Assembly: GCA_025758045.1 (NCBI GenBank)
Contig: CP107208.1
Location: 1,364,001 to 1,428,000, forward strand
Origin: Oscillospiraceae bacterium
GTDB taxonomy: Bacteria; Bacillota; Clostridia; Oscillospirales; Ruminococcaceae
Reading direction: 5' to 3'
DNA length: 64,000 nt
Made by a program: the position numbers and the translations under genes. Shown piece after piece: positions 45,714 through 53,966 of the stretch. The notes beneath the pieces were generated by a model. The model saw only the letters and a list, made by a program, of their open reading frames with translations, did not search any database and was not told the DNA's origin. Within the stretch, counting starts at the first letter, position 1; every line of letters starts with the position of its first letter.

Positions 45714-47108
45714 GTGAAGAAAATACGGATCGAACGGGTCAGCATTGGGAGCATTGCGGTGACCATTCTGCTGGGCATCCTGCTTGTGTTTGTTTCGTCT
45801 GAGTGCACGCAGCAGTTTGCGGCGTTGCAGACCGCCACGGATGAATATATTGAGTGCGAAAACCAGGCAAGTGAGCTGCAGGCGGCATCGGATTATCTGG
45901 CCGAGCAGGTGCGGCTGTTTGTGGTGACCGGGCAGCGAGAGTACATGGACCTTTACTTTGAGGAAAAGGACGTGACCCGGCGCCAGGAGAAGGCGTTCGC
46001 CTATTTGGAACAGGAATTTGACGGAACAACGTCGTTGGAATCACTGAAAACTGCGCTGAACAGCACCAAAAATCTGAGCTATGCCGACCGTTATGCCATG
46101 CGGCTGGCGGCCGAGGCCTACATTGCGGACGGGGAAAGCTGGCCGGAGGCCATCCGGGCGGTGACGCTGCACGAGAGCGACCAGCGGATGACCGACAGCG
46201 AGAAGATCCGCAAGGCACAGCAGCTGGTTTGCAACGACCAGTACCAGACGCTGCGGGAGAACATCAACGACAATGTTGCGGCCTGCACCCAAAGCCTGAT
46301 CGAACAGACGAAGAACCGCCAAAACAACGCAGCAACGGTGTTCAGTGACATTTATTTTAGGTTTGAGATCAGCGTAGTGGCGTTGATTTTGATGGTGCTG
46401 ATGATGTGCGCCATCGTGCAGCATTTAATCGTAAAGCCGCTGCTGCTGTACGGAAAGAGCATCCAGAACGGGGAGATCTTTCCGGTGGTGGGCGCGGCGG
46501 AGCTGCAAAACCTGGCCGTGACCTACAACAAAGTCTACCTGGAAAACCAGGAGACGCAGAAGCTCATCCGTCATGAGGCCGAGCATGACGCACTGACCGA
46601 TGCGCTGAATCGAGGGTCGTTTGAGAAGATTTTGTCCATTTACGAGAAGGGGCAGTCAGACTTTGCCATGATCATCTGCGATGTGGACAGCTTCAAGACC
46701 GTTAACGACACCTACGGCCATGCGGTAGGCGATGAAATTTTGAAAAAGGTGGCATCCCTGCTGCAGAAAGCGTTCCGCAGCATCGACTATGTCTGCCGCA
46801 TCGGCGGCGACGAGTTCGCGGTCATTATGGTGGATATGACCACCGACCTGACCAACACTGTTAAAGAAAAAATCGATATAGTCAACGACCTGCTGAGCAA
46901 CCCGGCCGACGGGTTGCCGCCTGTCTCGCTGAGCGTTGGCGTGGCGTTTTCTGACCGGCAGGACCCGGGGGAGAGCATCTTTAAGGATGCCGACCACGCG
47001 CTGTACCATGTAAAGCAGCACGGCAAGCATGGCTGCGGCTTTTATGGCGCAGAGCAGGAGCCTTGCGCGGAGCCGGATGCCGCAGTACCCATGAGCGAAA
47101 CTGAATAG
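45714..47108 (+). CDS. Membrane diguanylate cyclase (GGDEF)
   Basis: A 464-residue protein starting with GTG. TM1 at about residues 13-30, an extracytoplasmic helical sensor region of about 180 residues (coiled-coil-like, rich in Glu/Ala/Gln), TM2 near 219-242, then a linker and GGDEF domain (about 290-445). The active site GGDEF is intact at 364-368. An inhibitory-site RxxD (RSID, 355-358) stands exactly five residues before it, as in product-inhibited cyclases. It should make cyclic di-GMP from GTP in response to an external signal. No EAL or PilZ gene is seen nearby. The closing segment EQEPCAEPDAA is unstructured. A terminator follows. Confidence 0.93.
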   Translation: MKKIRIERVSIGSIAVTILLGILLVFVSSECTQQFAALQTATDEYIECENQASELQAASDYLAEQVRLFVVTGQREYMDLYFEEKDVTRRQEKAFAYLEQEFDGTTSLESLKTALNSTKNLSYADRYAMRLAAEAYIADGESWPEAIRAVTLHESDQRMTDSEKIRKAQQLVCNDQYQTLRENINDNVAACTQSLIEQTKNRQNNAATVFSDIYFRFEISVVALILMVLMMCAIVQHLIVKPLLLYGKSIQNGEIFPVVGAAELQNLAVTYNKVYLENQETQKLIRHEAEHDALTDALNRGSFEKILSIYEKGQSDFAMIICDVDSFKTVNDTYGHAVGDEILKKVASLLQKAFRSIDYVCRIGGDEFAVIMVDMTTDLTNTVKEKIDIVNDLLSNPADGLPPVSLSVGVAFSDRQDPGESIFKDADHALYHVKQHGKHGCGFYGAEQEPCAEPDAAVPMSETE

Positions 47109-47112
47109 CGTT

Positions 47113-47143
47113 AAAGGGAAGGACTGAGGCCTTTCCCTTTTTT
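47113..47143 (+). terminator. Rho-independent terminator
   Basis: AAAGGGAAGG pairs with CCTTTCCCTTT and is followed by further Ts. Confidence 0.85.
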
Positions 47144-47150
47144 GTGGTGC

Positions 47151-47179
47151 TTGCGCGGTGCGGCAAATTGTGGTAGTAT
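47151..47179 (+). promoter_or_regulatory. Predicted promoter of AEC transporter gene
   Basis: TTGCGC (47151-47156), 17 bases, TAGTAT (47174-47179). Confidence 0.45.
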
Positions 47180-47206
47180 GGCAGGAGAAATGAGGGGGAT
47201 GAAAGT

Positions 47207-48139
47207 ATGTCGATCAGTATCCTGCTGGCGGAAAAAATCGCGCAGTTGTTTCTGATTTTGCTGATGGGGTATCTGGTGGTCCGGGTCGGGCTGTTGAAGC
47301 CTGAGGACAGCCGGGTGCTGTCGGTCATCATGGTGTATCTGGTCATGCCGTGCATGATCCTGAACGCGTTCCAGATCGACAACACGCCGGAGGTGCGCAC
47401 CGGCATTGCGTATTCGTTTGTGGTGGCAGGCATCATGCACCTGCTGTTTTTGGCGCTGACGGCGCTGCTGAAAAAGCCGCTGAAACTGGATGTGATTGAG
47501 CGGTGTGCTGTGATTTATTCCAACGCATCGGCGTTGGTCATCCCGCTGCTGCAGGCTACGCTGGGCAGTGAGTATGTGGTGTATTCCTGCGGGTTCATCA
47601 TTGTGCAGCTGGTGCTGCTGTGGACCCATTGCTGCACGGTGCTGCGGGGCGACAAGGGCATTGACCTGAAAAAAATCGTGACGAACCTGAACCTGATCGC
47701 CATTGTGGCGGCGGCGCTGCTGTTTGCGCTGCACATCACGCTGCCGGCGGGGCTGGTGACGACCATCTCCAGCGTGGGCAATATGATCGGTCCGCTGGGT
47801 ATGCTGCTGGCGGGCATGGCAATCGCGTCCAGCCCGCTGAAAAAGCTGGTGCTTACGCCGCGGTATTATTTGACCGTGTTTTTGCGTTTGATTTTGTACC
47901 CGATGGTGACGCTGGGGTTGTTATGGCTGCTGAAAGCGCAGACCTGGATCCCAGACGGCAAGGCGATTTTGATGACAGTGTTTTTGTCCGGCATTACGCC
48001 GGTATGTTCGGCGTTGAACTCGATGGTGCAGTTGTATGACCGCGATATGGAGGAATCCGGTGCTTTGTACGTGTTGACAACGTTGTTGTCGATTGCAACG
48101 ATGCCGATGGTGATTGCGGTGTTTGAACGAGTTATTTGA
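47207..48139 (+). CDS. AEC family (auxin efflux carrier-like) transporter
   Basis: A 310-residue integral membrane protein with about ten hydrophobic segments in two halves, separated by a short hydrophilic loop (RGDKGIDLKKIVTNLN, about residues 147-162). Family landmarks are the early LLMGYLVVRVGLL, VMPCMILNAF in the first half, GNMIGPLGMLLAGMAI and SGITPVCSALNSMVQLYDRD in the second. Members move organic acids (malate, for example) or other anions; the substrate here cannot be told. GGGGGATG precedes the start. A MITE is inserted four bases beyond its stop. Confidence 0.9.
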   Translation: MSISILLAEKIAQLFLILLMGYLVVRVGLLKPEDSRVLSVIMVYLVMPCMILNAFQIDNTPEVRTGIAYSFVVAGIMHLLFLALTALLKKPLKLDVIERCAVIYSNASALVIPLLQATLGSEYVVYSCGFIIVQLVLLWTHCCTVLRGDKGIDLKKIVTNLNLIAIVAAALLFALHITLPAGLVTTISSVGNMIGPLGMLLAGMAIASSPLKKLVLTPRYYLTVFLRLILYPMVTLGLLWLLKAQTWIPDGKAILMTVFLSGITPVCSALNSMVQLYDRDMEESGALYVLTTLLSIATMPMVIAVFERVI

Positions 48140-48143
48140 TTAT

Positions 48144-48315
48144 GGCAATACCGCATAATTCTAAGTGCCGATACGGCGAGCGAGGTGCGGCAGATGCTAA
48201 GCCAAAAGCGCAGATAATACTTTGTGTATTATCGAGCATTTTGGCAACGCAGATGCCGTGCCGCAGCCGCCGGAGCGGTGCTTAAGCCGTCAGGCGGGAA
48301 TTGTGCGGTGTTGCC
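48144..48315 (+). mobile_element. MITE copy 2, 172 bp, TSD TTAT
   Basis: Same orientation, length and nearly the same sequence as copy 1 (one clear difference: CAGATGC for CAGCTGC). Flanked by TTAT at 48140-48143 and 48316-48319. It stands between the AEC stop codon and the terminator of that gene. Confidence 0.92.
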
Positions 48316-48335
48316 TTATATTTGTGCGGTTATCC

Positions 48336-48367
48336 GGCCCTGCCTACCTTGAGGCAGGGCCTTTTTT
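48336..48367 (+). terminator. Rho-independent terminator
   Basis: GGCCCTGCCT pairs with AGGCAGGGCC, followed by six Ts. It probably belongs to the AEC gene and was displaced by the MITE. Confidence 0.88.
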
Positions 48368-48393
48368 AGTGGGTGGCACCTCTTAGGAACAAA

Positions 48394-49029
48394 TCAAGAA
48401 GTTTCCACAGGTTTATATTGCAAAACCTTCTCAGAGAACGCGCCATTGAAGAATTGAATGAAAGGTCCAAGACCGAAGGCGCAGACCAGGGTGCCGATGC
48501 CGACCAGGCCGCCCAGCAGGAAGGTGATGGCCGCACAGAGTGCATCGGTAAAGACGCGGCAGCCGAAGTAAGGCTTGTGCAGGTGGTCCTGCAGGGCCAG
48601 AGCCAGCGAATCGTAAGGTGCAACGCCCAGGTCGGCCGTCTGGTACAGCGAGCAACCAAACGCTGTGACAGGCACGGCAATCACGACCCACAGCAGCTGG
48701 ATGGGCAGCTGTTCGGCAGGGCCGAACCAGCCCGCAATGATGTCGTAGAAAAAAGTGATGATGAACCCACAGCCCAGGCCGTTGACCAGGGTGCCCAGGC
48801 CAATGTACTTGCGGCCCCAGATGAATTCCACCACCAAGAACACCAGATTGGTGCAGATGTTCTGCACGCCCAGCGAGATGCCCAGCAGCTCGGACAGGCG
48901 GATGTTCAGGGCCGTGATGGAATCATTGCCCAGGTGGGATTGCTTGAAGATGGCAATGCCCAGCGAGATGATGACGATGCCGATCACCATACCCAGGACA
49001 CGGCGCACAGTAGGACGTTCCGTTTTCAT
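48394..49029 (-). CDS. YczE/YyaS/YitT-like membrane protein
   Basis: A 211-residue integral membrane protein with five or six hydrophobic segments. IISLGIAIFKQSHLGNDSITAL near the start and ADLGVAPYDSLALAL later are the duplicated LGxxPxDxL-like motifs of the YczE/YitT family. The role of these proteins is poorly known. A second, diverged member is at 50731-51387 on the other strand. The start follows AAGGAAAG on the minus strand. Confidence 0.83.
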   Translation of the reverse strand: MKTERPTVRRVLGMVIGIVIISLGIAIFKQSHLGNDSITALNIRLSELLGISLGVQNICTNLVFLVVEFIWGRKYIGLGTLVNGLGCGFIITFFYDIIAGWFGPAEQLPIQLLWVVIAVPVTAFGCSLYQTADLGVAPYDSLALALQDHLHKPYFGCRVFTDALCAAITFLLGGLVGIGTLVCAFGLGPFIQFFNGAFSEKVLQYKPVETS

Positions 49030-49104
49030 GGTTTTCTCCAGCTTTCCTTATTAGACTATAAATGCAGAGGGTTGTATCCAGTGTAACACGTCGTGCAGCG
49101 CGGG

Positions 49105-49941
49105 TCAACCGTTGCGGCGGCTGCAGGTGCGCATGCCATTGACGCCCGCACCCAGGAACATCACGTTGATGCTGACATTCAGCCACAGGATGACCAGGAT
49201 GATCGAGGTCAGGGAGCCGTAAATATAGGACAGCTTCCAGGATGTGCGAATATAATAGGTGAAGATCGAGGAGAAAACGAACCAGACAACAGCCGTAAAC
49301 AGCGCCCCGGGCAGCTGGTCCCGCATACGGCGGCGGCCGCCCGGCACGAAGGTGTAGATCAGGACAAAAGTCAGGATGGACAGCCCGAAGGCCGCCAGCG
49401 CACTGAAGCTGACCAAACTGTGCAGCCTGAGAAACAGATGGCTCTGGGACAGCCAGGGCAGCAGGCTCAACGCCCAATGCAGCAGGGGGCTGAGGTTCTG
49501 GCAGAACAGCACGATCAGCAGCAGCCACAAAAACGCGAAGGTGTACACTACCGCCCACAGCCGGTCGAGCATCGTGCGGCGGGAGCCGGGGGTCAACTTT
49601 TGCAGGCCCTTCTGGATGGCTGCCATGCCGCTGGACGCCGACACCAGTGTGGTAATAACGGCCAGCGATGCCACAAAGGTGTTGGAGTTCTCGTTCATGC
49701 TGGTGATAAGGCCGGCGATGGTATCACGAATGACCGGAAGATCCGGCAGAAAACGGAAAAACAGCTCGACTACGCTGTCCACCGTAAAGCCCGGCAGGGT
49801 GTTGACCACCACCAGCAGCCACATCAGCAGCGGAAAAAACGCCGTGAGCAGGAAAAGCGTGGCGTGCCCGGCGTAGACCGTCATGTCCTGGGCCATGTAC
49901 TGCTGCAGCAGGGTGATGGCGGGCTGCAGTTTTTTCTTCAT
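49105..49941 (-). CDS. YihY/BrkB family membrane protein
   Basis: A 278-residue protein with six predicted membrane helices. Family landmarks are the early MTVYAGHATLFLLTAFFPLLMW, the central ITTLVSASSGMAAIQKGL and TFVPGGRRRMRDQLPGALFTAVVWFVFS near the C-terminal third, with SSIFTYYIRTSWKLSYIYGSL before the last helix. It was once annotated as ribonuclease BN by mistake. The function is unclear, possibly transport or envelope homeostasis. The start at 49941 overlaps the stop of the TetR-type gene by four bases, so it is co-transcribed with its likely regulator. Confidence 0.9.
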   Translation of the reverse strand: MKKKLQPAITLLQQYMAQDMTVYAGHATLFLLTAFFPLLMWLLVVVNTLPGFTVDSVVELFFRFLPDLPVIRDTIAGLITSMNENSNTFVASLAVITTLVSASSGMAAIQKGLQKLTPGSRRTMLDRLWAVVYTFAFLWLLLIVLFCQNLSPLLHWALSLLPWLSQSHLFLRLHSLVSFSALAAFGLSILTFVLIYTFVPGGRRRMRDQLPGALFTAVVWFVFSSIFTYYIRTSWKLSYIYGSLTSIILVILWLNVSINVMFLGAGVNGMRTCSRRNG

Positions 49942-50525
49942 GCTTCCACCCCCGGGCACAGGCCGCGCATGGCGTTGTGGATCAGCCGATAGGTGCGCTG
50001 GGCCATCACCTCGGGCGGGGCGGGTTCCTTGGCCTGGAGCCAGTTTTTGATAAGCCCCACGCAGCCAGACAGGCAAAAGGAATACCCGCTGTCCAGATCG
50101 GCCCGGTGATCCGGGTAGGCATCGGCCAGTACCTGCAGGCTGTAGCGGGAGAGGATGGCTTCGATCTGCAGCAAAAACGCCATGTCGCCGTGGGGACCCA
50201 GCAGTGCGGCGCAGATCTCGCGGTTTTCGGCCATCAGGGAAAACAGATCCCCCACCAGCGGGAAAATCTGCGCCTGGTGCGGGTCGATGGGGTGTGCCTG
50301 CACGGACGCCTCAATGCGTTCCAGCAGCTCGCCCTCGACGGAAGCCAGCATCTGGTCAATGTCGGTGTAGTGCAGGTAAAAGGTGGAACGGTTCACGTTG
50401 GCGTGGGCGACCAGCTCTTTTACGGTGATGTCGCCTGCGTTTTTCTCCTGCATCAGCTCGGCCAGGCCCTGGCGCAGCAGGGCACGGGTACGCAGGATGC
50501 GGCGGTCGGTTTTGGGTGCCGTCAT
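49938..50525 (-). CDS. TetR/AcrR family transcriptional regulator
   Basis: A 195-residue regulator. The N-terminal DNA-binding domain is typical: TRALLRQGLAELMQEKNAGDITVKELV, then NVNRSTFYLHYTDIDQML (helix-turn-helix, residues 30-60). The C-terminal ligand-binding half is helical (about 75-190). It is coupled to the BrkB gene by ATGA and presumably controls it and itself. The ligand is unknown. The intergenic region to the divergent 50731 gene holds TATAAT- and TTATAC-like boxes, but no convincing palindromic operator could be defined. Confidence 0.92.
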   Translation of the reverse strand: MTAPKTDRRILRTRALLRQGLAELMQEKNAGDITVKELVAHANVNRSTFYLHYTDIDQMLASVEGELLERIEASVQAHPIDPHQAQIFPLVGDLFSLMAENREICAALLGPHGDMAFLLQIEAILSRYSLQVLADAYPDHRADLDSGYSFCLSGCVGLIKNWLQAKEPAPPEVMAQRTYRLIHNAMRGLCPGVEA

Positions 50526-50730
50526 AAGCGGAAAATCCTTTCCGGTGCGTTACAATTTCTATAATAGACATTATACGCCGAACCGGGGAGAAAAGCAACA
50601 CGGTGTTGCATATCGGACGCCTTTTGCCGAAAATGCAGGGCAGCGGCCCGTCAACCAGACAACGCTTGCCATGCCGCAGAAATTGGCGTATATTGATGGT
50701 ATAGACGTATCCGGGGGAGGAAACAGGACG

Positions 50731-51387
50731 ATGGAAGCGAAGGATAAAATTATAGTGCGGGGCGAGCTGGCGTTGGTGCTGGCCGTGCTCATCAACAGCT
50801 TTGCAGTGGCCGTGACGGTGTATGCGGGGCTGGGCATTTCGCCGGTGTCCAGCTTCCCGTATGCGGTGTCGCTGGTATTTCCGTTTTTGACGCTGGGCAC
50901 CTGGACGTACCTGTTCCAGGGCGTGCTGGTCATTACGTTGATGGTGCTGCGCAAACGGTTTGTGCCGTCGTACCTGTTCAGCTTTGTGGCGGGCTTTTTC
51001 TTCGGCAAGCTGCTGGATGTGTTTGGTGCGTGGCTGCCCTGCCTGCCCTACAGCTGGGGCTGGCGCATCTTCTACTTTGTGGCCAGCTGCCCGGTCATCG
51101 CGCTGGGCATTGCACTGTCCAACCGGTGCAAGCTGCCGATCATCCCGACGGATCTGTTTGCCCGGGACCTTTCGGAGATTATCCGCAAGCCTTACGCCAA
51201 GGTCAAGACGACCATGGACCTGACTTGCGTTGCGGTATCCATTGTGCTGACCGTAGTGGGTACCGGTACGCTGAAGGGAGTAGGCATCGGCACGGTGGTG
51301 GCTGCCCTGACCTATGGACGGACCGCTGGTTTGATTGGCAATTTGATTGATAAGAAGTTTTATTTTGTATCAGTGCTGGAGAAATAA
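50731..51387 (+). CDS. YczE/YyaS/YitT-like membrane protein
   Basis: A 218-residue polytopic protein with five or six membrane segments, sharing the LAVLINSFAVAVTVYAGLGISPVSSFPYA opening and IPTDLFARDLSEIIRK second motif with the YczE family. The ATG at 50731 is nine bases behind GGGGGAGGAAAC. It is divergent from the TetR/BrkB operon and may be under the same regulator, which is inference from position. Its paralogue lies at 48394-49029. Confidence 0.85.
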   Translation: MEAKDKIIVRGELALVLAVLINSFAVAVTVYAGLGISPVSSFPYAVSLVFPFLTLGTWTYLFQGVLVITLMVLRKRFVPSYLFSFVAGFFFGKLLDVFGAWLPCLPYSWGWRIFYFVASCPVIALGIALSNRCKLPIIPTDLFARDLSEIIRKPYAKVKTTMDLTCVAVSIVLTVVGTGTLKGVGIGTVVAALTYGRTAGLIGNLIDKKFYFVSVLEK

Positions 51388-51453
51388 ACGAATTGCCTCC
51401 GCAGGGTGGCGCGGAACGGAAGCCACTCCATAAGACAAAAGGAGTCAGCCAAG

Positions 51454-51497
51454 ATAAAAAGCATTTATCTGATGAGCCACGGCGAGACATTATTTAA
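51454..51497 (+). pseudogene. 5' relic of a histidine phosphatase gene cut by MITE
   Basis: Behind AAAAGGAG the translation from 51454 reads IKSIYLMSHGETLF, matching the start of phosphoglycerate-mutase-like histidine phosphatases (usually MKxIYLMRHGETxFN). The initiator is ATA instead of ATG and the Arg of RHG is Ser. The frame then runs into the MITE at 51498. Nothing downstream of the MITE continues the family. Confidence 0.65.
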
Positions 51498-51576
51498 GGC
51501 AACACCGCACAATTCCCGCCTGACGGCTTAAGCACCTCGCTCGCCGTGTCGGCACTTAGAATTATGCGGTATTGCC
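51498..51576 (-). mobile_element. MITE copy 3, 79-bp internal deletion, TSD TTAA
   Basis: Reversed relative to copies 1 and 2. It keeps both termini (GGCAACACCGCACAATTC and GGCAATACCGCATAATTC on opposite strands) but has lost the middle 93 bp. Flanked by TTAA at 51494-51497 and 51577-51580. Confidence 0.9.
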
Positions 51577-51630
51577 TTAATACATGGTAACTTCGTGATA
51601 GAAAAAATTATCAACCCAGATGGGCAAAAA

Positions 51631-52413
51631 TCACCCCAGCGCCACATCCAGCACCATCATCACGCTGAATCCCAGCGCAAAGCAGATGGTGCCGACGTTG
51701 GAGTGCTCGCCCTGGGACATTTCGGGGATCAGCTCCTCGACCACGACGTAGATCATGGCCCCGGCGGCAAAGCTGAGCAGGTAGGGCAGGGCAGGCACCA
51801 CCAGCCCGGCGGCCCAGATGGTAAACAGTGCGCCCACTGGCTCCACGGCACCGGACAGCGTACCCGCCCAGAACGCCCGGCCGCGGCTCATGCCCTCGGC
51901 TTTCAGAGGCATCGAAATGATAGCGCCCTCGGGAAAGTTCTGGATGGCAATGCCCAGGGACAGCGCCAGTGCACCCATCGCCGTGATAGACGCACTGCCC
52001 GTTAAGTAACCCGCGTACACCACGCCGACGGCCATGCCCTCAGGGATGTTGTGCAGCGTGACGGCCAGCACCAGCATCGTGGTGCGGGAAAAGCCGCTGT
52101 GGGGGCCTTCGGGAGTGTCGGCACCCTGGTGCAGATGAGGCACCGCCATATCCAGCAGCAGCAAAAAGCCGATGCCCAGCCAGAAGCCCACGGCGGCGGG
52201 GATGAACGCCAGCCGCCCCAGGCCCTTGGACTGCTCCATGGCGGGGATGAGCAAACTCCAGATCGACGCCGCTACCATGACCCCGGCGGCAAAGCCGGTT
52301 AAAGCGCGCTGCACACCTTCGTGCAGCGTTTTTTTCATGAAAAATACGCAGGCGGACCCCAGCGTAGTACCGGCAAAGGGGATAAGGATACCGGGTAAAC
52401 ATTGCATTAGCAT
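51631..52413 (-). CDS. ZIP family metal transporter
   Basis: A 260-residue membrane protein of the ZIP (ZupT/GufA-like) family with about eight helices. Metal-site motifs are intact: HNIPEGMAVG in TM4 (about residues 120-129) and QNFPEGAIISMPLKAEG in TM5, plus a His-containing loop (PHLHQGADTPEGPHSG) before TM4. It takes up zinc or other divalent metals into the cytoplasm. The ATG at 52413 follows GGGAGGG; one at 52407 is also possible. It is convergent with the YczE-like gene, with MITE copy 3 in between, and divergent from pgk. Confidence 0.92.
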   Translation of the reverse strand: MLMQCLPGILIPFAGTTLGSACVFFMKKTLHEGVQRALTGFAAGVMVAASIWSLLIPAMEQSKGLGRLAFIPAAVGFWLGIGFLLLLDMAVPHLHQGADTPEGPHSGFSRTTMLVLAVTLHNIPEGMAVGVVYAGYLTGSASITAMGALALSLGIAIQNFPEGAIISMPLKAEGMSRGRAFWAGTLSGAVEPVGALFTIWAAGLVVPALPYLLSFAAGAMIYVVVEELIPEMSQGEHSNVGTICFALGFSVMMVLDVALG

Positions 52414-52586
52414 AAACTAACCCTCCCTGTAAAAAAATGACCCGCCCGGCCCAAAACGGCAGTAACAGCGGGGAAAAGTTGACGAAAAACGAAAACACGA
52501 TATTTGCCCTTATCCTACCACACCCGGCCCGTGCCGTCAATAGCCGGGAAGATGTGAACCATTGGTTAAAAATATATCAAAAACAC

Positions 52587-52615
52587 TTGCGCAAATTCCT
52601 TTTTATGCGTATAAT
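52587..52615 (+). promoter_or_regulatory. Predicted pgk promoter
   Basis: TTGCGC (52587-52592), 17 bases, TATAAT (52610-52615), 62 bases before the start codon. Confidence 0.65.
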
Positions 52616-52676
52616 ATGGGTATTGGGCGCAAAACGTCCCCATAACTAATGTGTAATACCGAGAGGAGCTTTTACT

Positions 52677-53885
52677 ATGGGTTTGGGTAAAAAGACCATT
52701 GACGATGAAAACTACGCTGGTAAGCGCGTGCTGGTTCGCTGCGACTTCAACGTCCCGATGAAGGACGGCGTGATCACCAATGACAACCGTATCAACGCGG
52801 CTCTGCCGACCATCAAAAAGCTGATCAATGATGGCGCCAAGGTCATTCTGTGCAGCCACCTGGGCAAGCCGAAGAACGGCCCCGAGGCCAAGTTCAGCCT
52901 GGCCCCTGTTGCTGTCCGCCTGAGCGAGAAGCTGGGCCAGCCCGTCACCTTTGCTGACGATGACACCGTTGTCGGCGAGAACGCCAAGGCTGCTGTTGCC
53001 ACCATGGGCAACGGCGATGTTGTTCTGCTGCAGAACACCCGTTTCCGCAAGGAAGAGACCAAGAATGAGCCCGCTTTCAGCGAGGAGCTGGCCAGCCTGG
53101 CCGATGCTTACGTGGATGACGCTTTCGGCTCCTGCCATCGCGCCCACTGCTCCACCGCCGGTGTTACCGACTACATTAAGGATACCGCTGTCGGCTACCT
53201 GATGGAAAAGGAGATCAAGTACCTGGGCAACGCAGTGAACGATCCCGAGCGTCCCTTCACCGCCATTCTGGGCGGCGCTAAGGTCGCTGATAAGCTGAAC
53301 GTTATCTCCAACTTGCTGGAAAAGGTCGACACCCTGATCATCGGCGGCGGCATGGCCTACACCTTCCTGAAGGCCCAGGGCTACGAGATCGGCAAGAGCC
53401 TGTGCGATGACTCCAAGCTGGATTACTGCAAGGAAATGATGGCTAAGGCCCAGGAGAAGGGCGTTAAGCTGCTGCTGCCCGTTGATGCTGCCTGCATCAA
53501 AGACTTCCCTGATCCCATCGATGCCCCTGTCGAGACCGTCATTGTTCCTGTTGACGCTATCCCGGCTGACCAGGAAGGCTGCGACATCGGCCCCGAGACC
53601 ATGAAGCTGTTCGCTGATGCCGTCAAGGCCAGCAAAACCGTTGTCTGGAACGGCCCCATGGGCGTCTTCGAGAACCCGACCCTGGCTGCCGGCACCCTGG
53701 CTGTTGCCAAGGCTATGGCTGAGAGCGACGCTACCACCGTGATCGGCGGCGGCGACAGCGCTGCAGCTGTCCAGCAGATGGGCCTGGGCGACAAGATGAC
53801 CCACATCTCCACCGGTGGTGGTGCTTCTCTGGAGTACCTGGAGGGCAAGGAACTGCCCGGCATCGCCGTTATCCAGAAAGCTTAA
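52677..53885 (+). CDS. pgk: Phosphoglycerate kinase
   Basis: A 402-residue cytoplasmic glycolytic enzyme that makes ATP from 1,3-bisphosphoglycerate. Visible signatures are VLVRCDFNVPM at 20-30, SHLGKP, the hinge NAVNDPERPFTAILGGAKVADK, TLIIGGGMAYTFL, the C-terminal GPMGVFE and GGGDSAAAV. The length is standard. Codon use is strongly biased to GCT/GTT/CTG, as for abundant proteins. GAGAGGAGC precedes the ATG. It is first in a glycolytic cluster with tpiA and gpmI, but a terminator-like hairpin after it suggests that part of the transcription stops here. Confidence 0.98.
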   Translation: MGLGKKTIDDENYAGKRVLVRCDFNVPMKDGVITNDNRINAALPTIKKLINDGAKVILCSHLGKPKNGPEAKFSLAPVAVRLSEKLGQPVTFADDDTVVGENAKAAVATMGNGDVVLLQNTRFRKEETKNEPAFSEELASLADAYVDDAFGSCHRAHCSTAGVTDYIKDTAVGYLMEKEIKYLGNAVNDPERPFTAILGGAKVADKLNVISNLLEKVDTLIIGGGMAYTFLKAQGYEIGKSLCDDSKLDYCKEMMAKAQEKGVKLLLPVDAACIKDFPDPIDAPVETVIVPVDAIPADQEGCDIGPETMKLFADAVKASKTVVWNGPMGVFENPTLAAGTLAVAKAMAESDATTVIGGGDSAAAVQQMGLGDKMTHISTGGGASLEYLEGKELPGIAVIQKA

Positions 53886-53897
53886 TTTGTAACCCGC

Positions 53898-53933
53898 AGG
53901 GCGCGGCGGCAGAGCCGCTGCGCCCCTTTTTGT
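53898..53933 (+). terminator. Terminator or attenuating hairpin after pgk
   Basis: GGGCGCGGCGGC pairs with GCCGCTGCGCCC, followed by TTTTT. tpiA starts 34 bases later, so read-through is likely. Confidence 0.8.
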
Positions 53934-53966
53934 TTGAAAAATATATGAAATAAAGGAGCAACTATC

